From Candidatus Zixiibacteriota bacterium (GTDB lineage: Bacteria > Zixibacteria > MSB-5A5 > GN15 > FEB-12), in contig QNAF01000159.1 of assembly GCA_003641405.1 (NCBI GenBank), positions 1 to 6,310 on the forward strand: 6,310 nucleotides of DNA, read 5' to 3'. Below are positions 1-5,760 of this stretch, piece by piece. How positions within the stretch are numbered: position 1 is the stretch's first letter; each line of letters opens with the position of its first letter. The position numbers and the translations under genes were made by a program. A model generated the notes under the pieces. It saw only the letters and a list, made by a program, of their open reading frames with translations. It had not been told where the DNA came from and searched no databases.

Positions 1-113
1 CAGTACCGATCTCGCACGGCATCATGAACAAAACTCAAATCCAACACCCGGTCGAGACGACGTAAATGATGATCCTCCGGGACCATAGCCTCCAAAGAAG
101 GCAACAAAGTCAT
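1..113 (-). CDS. IS1182/IS5-like transposase, N-terminal fragment cut by the window edge
   Basis: The minus strand reads from ATG at 113 to the window edge, 37 codons: MTLLPSLEAMVPEDHHLRR and onward to LDRVLDLSFVHDAVRDRY. The pattern 'LxxxVPEDHxLRRLDxxLDxSFVxxxVRDxY' is the conserved N-terminus (DUF772 type) of DDE transposases of the IS1182 and related IS5 families, which cut and rejoin DNA at the element's ends. The start is well placed: an in-frame TGA lies four codons upstream and a GAGG ribosome binding site lies seven bases before the ATG. The catalytic DDE residues would lie beyond the window, so activity cannot be judged. A matching terminal repeat lies about 70 bases upstream of the gene, as expected for an IS end. 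Family-level assignment is from remembered motif similarity; IS5 rather than IS1182 remains possible. Confidence 0.8.
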   Translation of the reverse strand, partial: MTLLPSLEAMVPEDHHLRRLDRVLDLSFVHDAVRDRY

Positions 114-182
114 CTCTAAACCTCATCGCTCTCGTCTTGTCTGCATGTAAAAAATCTAGAAGATGCAACACCCAAAACAAAG

Positions 183-201
183 GACTTTATCAACAAGCCC
201 A
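183..201 (-). repeat. Terminal inverted repeat (outer end) of the IS at the left edge
   Basis: On the minus strand this reads TGGGCTTGTTGATAAAGTC, placed upstream of the transposase start. The 16-mer TTTATCAACAAGCCCA (186-201, plus strand) recurs exactly at 4083-4098, and the near-identical GGCTTGTTGAAAAAGTC lies at 3931-3947. Homology to a CGGC-domain gene begins immediately at 201, which marks the IS boundary to within a base or two. The other IS end is outside the window. Confidence 0.75.
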
Positions 202-371
202 TAGGTATGGCCGCCAAGATATCGGAGATCAAGCCGGATGAAATTTATCTGTCAAGCTGTCTGGTCAATGCTAAGCCCGGATGTCCTTACGCCACCGCGG
301 AGGAAATGGCCAAGATCATTGAGAAGAAGACCGGTATTAAGGTAAAACTGAAAACACATGAGTATCACTAA
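201..371 (+). pseudogene. CGGC-domain protein, 3' fragment truncated by the IS
   Basis: The plus strand reads IGMAAKISEIKPDEIYLSSC, then LVNAKPGCPYATAEEMAKII, and ends KTGIKVKLKTHEYH before TAA at 369. This resembles the C-terminal half of CGGC-domain proteins: small, roughly 110-residue, cysteine-rich, probably metal-binding proteins that usually end in a TH(D/E)YH-like tail. The remaining cysteines are in SSCL and PGCPY. The N-terminal half, with the name-giving CGGC motif, is missing. The similarity begins exactly where the IS terminal repeat ends, so the insertion probably split the gene and the 5' part should lie on the far side of the IS. An ATG at 207 could in principle start a 54-residue remnant, but it has no convincing ribosome binding site. 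The fragment converges on the 1068-residue gene. Family identity is from recalled sequence patterns. Confidence 0.72.
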
Positions 372-401
372 GGCGCAACTATTAATATGCGTTCACCGGC
401 A

Positions 402-421
402 GGCTGTTGAAAAAATGTCAG
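402..421 (+). repeat. Solitary IS-end-like motif
   Basis: GGCTGTTGAAAAAATGTCAG resembles the IS/MITE end GGCTTGTTGAAAAAGTCA at 3931-3948, with one base missing and a small change after the A-run. No partner end is visible nearby. It sits 18 bases beyond the stop of the minus-strand 1068-residue gene. Read on the minus strand it gives a run of six T, so it might instead contribute to transcript termination, although no good stem precedes the run. It may be an insertion scar or chance. Confidence 0.35.
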
Positions 422-438
422 TCGATATCTGCTCCGGT

Positions 439-3400
439 TCAGCTACCAGAGGATGATTTCATAGGCAGTGGCCGAGCAGGATCGGTGGTGGCACCGATCT
501 TCATAGCCAAACTTGATTTTTTGGCGATGTCTTCATCGGTTATGATGTGAATATCCAGGAGATCGTCGGTGTGGTAACCGGTCTGAAGATAGTTCATTTC
601 AGCAAGACAGAGACTCCAACCTTCAAACCAGTCATGAAGTAGTTGAAGCTGTTGGGGGGTGCCCCTGAAGTGAATCAGCAAGTCAATATCACTGTCCATT
701 CTGGCAGTAGCATTCTTTGTGCTTCCAAAGAGATAGAGGTTGGCAACACCGAAACGCTCAGGGTCCAGCGAAGCAGCGATACGCTCAGCCATCAGTAGCC
801 TCCAACGCCAGAACTGCTCGCCGACCAACGGCTGAACTGTGGCGGATGGTATCGGTTTTGAAATGTCGTGCGACGGGGGAGCGAGTAAACCCACACCTTC
901 ATCAAGATCGGCATTGAGCAGTATGTGCAGCACGTCTCCACCACTGCTGCCTGGGACGTCGATAACGTGAATAACATCTGCAAGTTGTGAGTAACCTGGA
1001 AGGATTTCAGAGAAGAGGTTTTTTGAGCCCAGCAGGAATTTCTCATTGAAGAGTGTGCCTTCATCATCAGGGTACAGTGGCAAGTAGCGAATATCGGCCT
1101 CAACCAAATCCTGAAAGAAGTGAGTCCCGAAGGAAAGGTCCGGTACATAATTGCCCTTTTTCCGAGCAATCTCTATTAGTGCAGCGGTGTTACTGATATC
1201 CGAATACGACACACTTACACCGAGTTTTATATCCCCGCGACTGCCCCAGCGTCCCGGCCCCATTAGTACAAACTGGTGTTTGGGCAGCAGTTTGTTTAGT
1301 TGACCAACTGCGCGACCGATTTTCACCATTGCGGATCGATCAGGCAACTCCGAGTATTTTTGGGGATCGACATAAACAATATGTGTAATCGCCGGTGTCC
1401 GTCCGTTGGATATGAACTTGTTAGCCGAGAACACTATGCGATCTTCCGGAGTATCCTTTGGTATCTCCGGGGGGGCCGTCATTGCCGAGTAGCTCTGAGG
1501 ACGACACTGTAACAGATAAAGATGATGGCCATCCGATGCAAACTCTATGTCCACCGGACTCCCCAGCGTTTCTTCGAGCGTATCAAGGATGGCCTTTACA
1601 CGCTTAACGAAGGAGGTCCGTTTTGTGAGACCATCGAAAGTCACAACCAGATCGTCCCGATCGTAGTCGATATTGAAACCTGACAGTGTTCGCAGCAGAT
1701 CGTCTTCATACACGGACACCATGTTTTCCACACCGGGTAATTCTTCGCCGACTTCTCGAAGGAAATCTCGCAGATTCATTGTCTCAAAGGCGTTAGTCGA
1801 GAGATTGATGACATCGATTTCCTTTGGTGAATATCGAGCGGTTTCATCGGGACTGGCATTCACACGCAAACTGGGCTGTCCGGGAGCGATCAGGACAGGG
1901 TAGTCGTCACTCAGGCGATCGACGGCGCGCGTACCAAGACCGGGTACCAATCTGATTAGACTATCTTCGCGCTTAATCCTCGGTGACCATCGAAACTCGT
2001 TTTTGCTGAAAGCCACGCCGGCGAAAGAGGGGAGGAAATAATTGCCAACACGTGTTCCCACCACCTGTTCAATCATGATGCCCATTTCTTCAGCGAAGTC
2101 GATCAGGCCTCTTTCTGTGCGATACTCAATCGGATCCGGACCGAAAGTGGATGCATAAACCTCGGCGACAGCATCGAGTAAGGCGTCGAGTCTCTTCTTC
2201 TTGCTGCCCTGATTGGCTAAGAACAGGCTTTTGTACTTGCCGGAAAACACAGCGCCAATCCGGTCTTCAAGCAGACTGGAACTGCGAACAATGAGCGGTT
2301 GGTCACCCAGATCATCCAACGCAGCCGACAGGCCATTGACAATATCTGGAGGAAAACGGGCATTCTTGAACGTTTGGACAATATGCGGGTACTCGAAACG
2401 AACCTGGTTTATCGGTTTGTACTTCTGCTCAACAACTTCGTCGAAGTTATTTTGGCGCATAAAGTGGTGTATGACATCAGAGGTAATGTGGTATGTTTTA
2501 GGGACCTTCACACCTTCGAGAAGCTGGTCCTCTGTTGCTTTTTTTCTCAATATCTGAGCGGCCAGAAAAAGACCGGCACTCTTACCTCCGAGTTTGCCGT
2601 GGCTTTCAGGGGCAAAGACAACGTTGCTAAGCAGGTAGTAGAAATCGCTAATCTCAATGAAGTCTTTGGCCACGCTGATGTACTCAAGCTGATCTGAAAG
2701 GAACCGTCGGATGAGGGACACCTCGATACCACGTTTATTGGGCGACTGGATCTCTGGCTCCTGCTGTGCCAGATGATGATATCGTCGTATGGCATCCGCT
2801 ACTTCTGACAAAGACAGATTCCGGTTTACGACCTGCACCAGGAATGACAGCTTGTCTTCCTGAATCCATTTCTGAAGAAGGCGAAATATCTCGTCATCAG
2901 GCAAATGGTCGCATGCAATCTTAAAGACAGCCCCACAAATCTCAGGTGAAAAGCCGACCTGTCGACGCTCATACGGCTGATTCATATCCTCCAGCATCGA
3001 CTCTTCCATTTTTCGTGGGTCTGGTGCGAACGTCTGAAGAATCCTATCTGCCTCCTCAATACCGCTCCAACACATGTAATTCAGCATTTTGCGTGCGATG
3101 CTAAGAAATAGATTACGGTCCGTTTGTTTGAGCATCTGCAGTACTACCTGCCAATCGCTCTTTCTGCTGATCTCAACGTTGCATTCACGATGCTCCCACC
3201 CATTGACTATTTCCCTCATCTTCTGATAAGTCATGCGATGTGCGAGACGATCGGCGATAGTCTGAACCAGTTTGATCTCCTCTTTCAGGAACGGTCCGTC
3301 ATCGCCCGGTGGCATCTCCTTTGTGTAGAAGACACTGATCATACCAACCGTCACACCGCTGGCTACTATGTCCGCACTTAAACCCCACTGGGTTTCTGAG

Positions 3401-3645
3401 AAGCTGGAGGTTGTATAGGTATTGTTATCGAGGATGATTCGCGCTACGCACATCTCAGGGTACATCCAGCCGGGGGGAATTGCCTCAAGAACTGCCGTGC
3501 AGATATCGCTAAGTTCAGCGTCCGGCTTGGCTAAGGCTTCCACGACCTTGTACAGGCAGTTGAGTTCTTTGGTACGTTCCTGAAGCTGATGATACAAACG
3601 ATCGGTTGACTTCTCACGATCGTCACTGTTGTTGGGCTGTGTCAT
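439..3645 (-). CDS. GAF–PPDK_N (PEP synthase-like ATP-grasp)–nucleotidyltransferase multidomain protein
   Basis: A cytoplasmic 1068-residue protein with no signal peptide or membrane segment. Residues about 15-145 look like a GAF-type sensor preceded by a short helix (RTKELNCLYKVVEAL). Residues 165-345 are helical and unassigned. Residues about 350-718 form the nucleotide-binding domain of PEP synthase/PPDK: GGKSAGL (353-359), VRSSSLLEDR (453-462), VFSGKYKS (466-473), and the closing DIEF (699-702) and LLQCRPQ (711-717). After this, true PEP synthase has a swivelling phosphohistidine domain and a PEP-binding barrel; neither is present. Instead comes a segment containing GPGRWGSRGD (796-805), then a nucleotidyltransferase with GS (974-975), DSDIDLL (984-990) and a likely third aspartate at D1031. 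It therefore probably binds ATP and transfers phosphoryl or nucleotidyl groups, but the substrate is unknown. The start at 3645 follows an in-frame TAA (3666-3664) and AAGGGGG (3662-3656). Domain calls are firm; function is inferred. Confidence 0.92.
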   Translation of the reverse strand: MTQPNNSDDREKSTDRLYHQLQERTKELNCLYKVVEALAKPDAELSDICTAVLEAIPPGWMYPEMCVARIILDNNTYTTSSFSETQWGLSADIVASGVTVGMISVFYTKEMPPGDDGPFLKEEIKLVQTIADRLAHRMTYQKMREIVNGWEHRECNVEISRKSDWQVVLQMLKQTDRNLFLSIARKMLNYMCWSGIEEADRILQTFAPDPRKMEESMLEDMNQPYERRQVGFSPEICGAVFKIACDHLPDDEIFRLLQKWIQEDKLSFLVQVVNRNLSLSEVADAIRRYHHLAQQEPEIQSPNKRGIEVSLIRRFLSDQLEYISVAKDFIEISDFYYLLSNVVFAPESHGKLGGKSAGLFLAAQILRKKATEDQLLEGVKVPKTYHITSDVIHHFMRQNNFDEVVEQKYKPINQVRFEYPHIVQTFKNARFPPDIVNGLSAALDDLGDQPLIVRSSSLLEDRIGAVFSGKYKSLFLANQGSKKKRLDALLDAVAEVYASTFGPDPIEYRTERGLIDFAEEMGIMIEQVVGTRVGNYFLPSFAGVAFSKNEFRWSPRIKREDSLIRLVPGLGTRAVDRLSDDYPVLIAPGQPSLRVNASPDETARYSPKEIDVINLSTNAFETMNLRDFLREVGEELPGVENMVSVYEDDLLRTLSGFNIDYDRDDLVVTFDGLTKRTSFVKRVKAILDTLEETLGSPVDIEFASDGHHLYLLQCRPQSYSAMTAPPEIPKDTPEDRIVFSANKFISNGRTPAITHIVYVDPQKYSELPDRSAMVKIGRAVGQLNKLLPKHQFVLMGPGRWGSRGDIKLGVSVSYSDISNTAALIEIARKKGNYVPDLSFGTHFFQDLVEADIRYLPLYPDDEGTLFNEKFLLGSKNLFSEILPGYSQLADVIHVIDVPGSSGGDVLHILLNADLDEGVGLLAPPSHDISKPIPSATVQPLVGEQFWRWRLLMAERIAASLDPERFGVANLYLFGSTKNATARMDSDIDLLIHFRGTPQQLQLLHDWFEGWSLCLAEMNYLQTGYHTDDLLDIHIITDEDIAKKSSLAMKIGATTDPARPLPMKSSSGS

Positions 3646-3897
3646 CGCAGGATCGCCCCCTTGTTACTTCGGCTATTGACCTTGATAAGTATCGACTTGT
3701 CCAATCTAACGTAGTACACAGAGTCGGTTTCAAACACGGTTTTCTCGCTTTCAAAGAACGCCCAGTTCATATCGTACGATTTGGGGTGTGAAATGCTGAT
3801 TCTGGCTTCGTTCGGATTCTTAGCCTGAGTCAGTTACATTTCAACACCAATCGCATTCGCAAACGATACTCGTGAACAAATCCATTATCATCTCATA
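3646..3897. other. Non-coding leader upstream of the 1068-residue gene
   Basis: I see no convincing gene here. On the minus strand it is the region just upstream of the 1068-residue gene and should hold its promoter, but I cannot point to a clear -35/-10 pair. The only recognisable element is the purine-rich ribosome binding site at 3656-3662. A plus-strand open frame starting at 3606 overlaps the start of the real gene and resembles no known protein. Confidence 0.5.
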
Positions 3898-3928
3898 CCG
3901 GACAATGGTCACATTGCCCAATGTCCGG
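3898..3928 (-). terminator. Stem-loop downstream of gdhA, possible transcription terminator
   Basis: CCGGACA (3898-3904) pairs with TGTCCGG (3922-3928). After one A-A mismatch the stem continues with TGG (3906-3908) and CCA (3918-3920), closing a nine-base loop. On the minus strand it lies beyond the gdhA stop, separated from it by the MITE-like element, and before the next gene. No T-run follows on either strand, so it is not a classical intrinsic terminator. It directly abuts the left end of the mobile element and could be a palindromic insertion target instead. Confidence 0.4.
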
Positions 3929-3996
3929 TGGCTTGTTGAAAAAGTCATTACTTCAAAATGTCCATGCTCGGGCGGCGATGTTGCCAGGTGTCAGAT

Positions 3997-4014
3997 CCCA
4001 CAGCAAGCTGTGGG
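3997..4014. repeat. Perfect hairpin inside the MITE-like element
   Basis: CCCACAGC (3997-4004) and GCTGTGGG (4007-4014) are perfect inverted repeats separated by AA. A further outer pairing of GGTG (3987-3990) with CACC (4016-4019) could extend the stem across an internal loop. It would fold in RNA read from either strand, including gdhA read-through transcripts. Confidence 0.7.
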
Positions 4015-4041
4015 GCACCAACAGTCTGGCTAATCAGTAGG

Positions 4042-4067
4042 GGCGTCAGGCAGAGACACCTGACGCC
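4042..4067. repeat. Nine-base-pair hairpin inside the MITE-like element
   Basis: GGCGTCAGG (4042-4050) pairs perfectly with CCTGACGCC (4059-4067) around the eight-base loop CAGAGACA. Its 3' arm overlaps GACACCTG (4055-4062), which can instead pair with CAGGTGTC at 3985-3992, so two mutually exclusive folds are possible. Confidence 0.7.
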
Positions 4068-4101
4068 ACCGTATGCGGACGGTTTATCAACAAGCCCAGA
4101 G

Positions 4102-5388
4102 TCAGACCACCCATCCTCTTTCCCGGCAAGCCTGCGCCACGCGGTCAATGGCGATGACATAGGCGGCATCTCTCATGAACAGCTTTCGTTTCCGGGCCAT
4201 CTCGCTGACAGCAGTAAAAGCACTGGTCATCTTGAGGTCCAGGCGACTCAGTACATCATCCTTTTCCCAGAAGTAGTTCATGTTGCTTTGTACTTGCTCA
4301 AAGTAGCTGCAGGTTACACCGCCGGCATTTGCCAGGAAATCAGGGACTACAAAGATGTCTCGATCCTTGATGACCTTATCAGCGCCAGGGGTTGTTGGAC
4401 CATTAGCACCCTCTGCGATTACTTTCACTTTCTTAGAAATTCTGGATACGTTTTCGGCTGTTATTTGGTTCTCTAGGGCACAGGGAATCAGTATATCGGC
4501 TTCCTGGTCGATCCAGGCATCACCGTCAGTCACCTCGTATCCAAGATCGCGGGCTTTTGCCTTGTCGATTCCTCCAAACCTGTCAGTAATACCTCGCAGT
4601 GTATCAAGATTGACCCCGTCCTTCTTGATAAAGGAATATGGCTCCTGGTCGGCTTGATCCCAACACGACACACAGACAACGGTTCCACCAATTTGCTCAT
4701 AGAGCTGTATCGCGTGCTGAGCCACGTTGCCAAAACCCTGAACGGACGCAGTTGTTTTGTCCGGACTGATATTCAGTTCCTTTAGTGCTTCGCGGATAGT
4801 ATAGACAACGCCGAACCCTGTTGCTTCAGTGCGTCCGAGTGATCCCCCCATGCCAACCGGTTTTCCGGTGATAAAGCCCGGATGATGTCCGCCGTGGATA
4901 TGCTCGTATTCATCAAGCATCCACAACATGTGCTGGGCGTTTGTCATTACATCCGGTGCCGGGACATCAGAGATTGGTCCCACGTTGCGGGCAAGTTGCC
5001 TCACCCAACCTCGACAAATCTGCTCCTGTTCGCGGAAGCTAAGGTTATGTGGGTCGCATATAACACCACCTTTGCCACCACCGAGCGGGATTTCCACAAC
5101 TGCACATTTCCATGTCATCCACATTGACAGGGCACGGACCGTGTCAATTGTCTCAGCCGGGTGAAATCGTATCCCGCCTTTGCAGGGTCCCCGAGCATCG
5201 TTGTGCTGAACGCGAAACCCGCGAAACACTTTGACTGTTCCGTCATCCATGCGTATGGGGATACTGAACTGATATTCTCGCAAAGGATTCCGAAGCAAAT
5301 CACGGACGGACGTATCCAGTCCAAGAATGTCAGCTACGCTGTCAAACTGTGTCTGTGCCATCTCAAATGCATTGAAACCTTCGTTCAT
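4102..5388 (-). CDS. gdhA: Glu/Leu/Phe/Val dehydrogenase family protein, probable NAD(P)-dependent glutamate dehydrogenase
   Basis: This cytoplasmic enzyme, hexameric in characterised relatives, interconverts glutamate with 2-oxoglutarate and ammonia, linking nitrogen and central carbon metabolism. The 428-residue length is normal for the short bacterial/archaeal class. Substrate-domain motifs are GPCKGGIRFHP (67-77), WKCA (93-96) and the active-site signature PLGGGKGGVICDP (101-113) with catalytic Lys106; PAPD (143-146) supplies the likely catalytic Asp146. The Rossmann fold shows GFGNVA (218-223), followed by EGANGPT (326-332) and NAGGVTCSYFE (354-364). The residue after the second strand is Cys242 where NAD-dependent relatives often have Asp, so coenzyme choice is open. 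I chose the ATG at 5388 because AGAGGAG (5403-5397) lies eight bases upstream; a longer frame from 5451 would add 21 residues and lacks such a site. It stands alone, with long gaps on both sides. The stop is three bases from the mobile element. Confidence 0.95.
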   Translation of the reverse strand: MNEGFNAFEMAQTQFDSVADILGLDTSVRDLLRNPLREYQFSIPIRMDDGTVKVFRGFRVQHNDARGPCKGGIRFHPAETIDTVRALSMWMTWKCAVVEIPLGGGKGGVICDPHNLSFREQEQICRGWVRQLARNVGPISDVPAPDVMTNAQHMLWMLDEYEHIHGGHHPGFITGKPVGMGGSLGRTEATGFGVVYTIREALKELNISPDKTTASVQGFGNVAQHAIQLYEQIGGTVVCVSCWDQADQEPYSFIKKDGVNLDTLRGITDRFGGIDKAKARDLGYEVTDGDAWIDQEADILIPCALENQITAENVSRISKKVKVIAEGANGPTTPGADKVIKDRDIFVVPDFLANAGGVTCSYFEQVQSNMNYFWEKDDVLSRLDLKMTSAFTAVSEMARKRKLFMRDAAYVIAIDRVAQACRERGWVV

Positions 5389-5396
5389 TGTTGGAA

Positions 5397-5403
5397 CTCC
5401 TCT
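5397..5403 (-). promoter_or_regulatory. Ribosome binding site that decides the gdhA start
   Basis: The minus strand reads AGAGGAG, eight bases before the ATG at 5388. This near-perfect Shine-Dalgarno sequence favours the 428-residue product over the 21-residue-longer alternative. The AT-rich GGATATAAACATAAT just upstream (5418-5404) could hold a -10 element, but no good -35 pairs with it. Confidence 0.75.
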
Positions 5404-5760
5404 ATTATGTTTATATCCTGTTGTGTTTTCATAACATTCGAATGCTGTCATTCATCCTATCAAGTACTGTATGGTACCGAGGGTGATATCGGTTGGCAAG
5501 CGCCTTACTCTGTGTCACCGACGGGCCACTCAAAACACCACTCATTTCACGAGCAGAAATGTACTTGTAGACCACTCTATGTCAAGCAAATAGGATAACC
5601 GGATGTGGAAAACGGCTCAAAGCGGGGGAGGGGAGAAGCCCCTAACTGGCAGCTTACAGTTCTACGGCAGCAGCATCCAACCCGCGAATATCAGTCTGAT
5701 GATCGCCGGCAGATGTTCTCCTTTCGATAAGAGCACATCATGACACTTGCCATATCCATA
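5404..5760. other. Non-coding gap between the secreted-protein gene and gdhA
   Basis: I find no convincing gene or RNA. A plus-strand open frame from 5161 runs through much of this stretch, but it is antisense to the gdhA start and resembles nothing known. Small items present are the perfect palindrome CATTCGAATG at 5435-5444, about 47 bases upstream of the gdhA ATG, and a five-pair GC hairpin at 5629-5643 (AGGGG/CCCCT) with no T-run. The gdhA promoter should lie in the 5400-5480 part. Confidence 0.5.

Larger units (their letters stand above)
3930..4098. mobile_element. 169-bp MITE-like non-autonomous element with IS1182-like ends
   Basis: The left end reads GGCTTGTTGAAAAAGTC (3931-3947). 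The right end, reverse complemented, reads TGGGCTTGTTGATAAACC (4081-4098). They share GGCTTGTTGA as an imperfect inverted repeat. The right end's 16 outermost bases are identical to the end of the IS at 186-201, and the left end matches that IS end at 16 of 17 positions. The interior is too short for a transposase and contains two strong hairpins. No clear target duplication is seen in the flanks. The right end stops three bases before the gdhA stop codon. I infer a miniature element that the related IS transposase could move, or a short internal-deletion derivative. Copy number elsewhere in the genome is not visible. Confidence 0.65.

Noticed and set aside
2299..2697. Plus-strand open frame of 132 codons
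   Set aside because: It lies wholly antisense to the conserved PPDK_N coding region and simply mirrors it.
439..3645. Complete PEP synthase or pyruvate phosphate dikinase
   Set aside because: Only the ATP-grasp part is present. The phosphohistidine loop and the PEP-binding barrel are absent, so the ppsA or ppdK name would mislead.
3958..4476. Plus-strand open frame of 172 codons
   Set aside because: It starts inside the miniature element and runs antisense through the well-supported gdhA gene. Its translation resembles no family and it lacks a ribosome binding site.
5389..5451. Longer gdhA start giving 449 residues
   Set aside because: The extra 21 residues (MTAFECYENTTGYKHNRGVPT) are not typical of the family. 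The strong AGAGGAG site sits inside this stretch and points to the ATG at 5388.
5161..5598. Plus-strand open frame of 145 codons
   Set aside because: It begins antisense to the gdhA 5' end and runs into the non-coding gap. Its composition is unlike a protein of this genome and it has no recognisable motif.
5629..5643. GC-rich hairpin AGGGG/CCCCT as terminator of the secreted-protein gene
   Set aside because: The stem has only five pairs, no T-run follows on the minus strand, and it is more than 100 bases beyond the stop at 5761.
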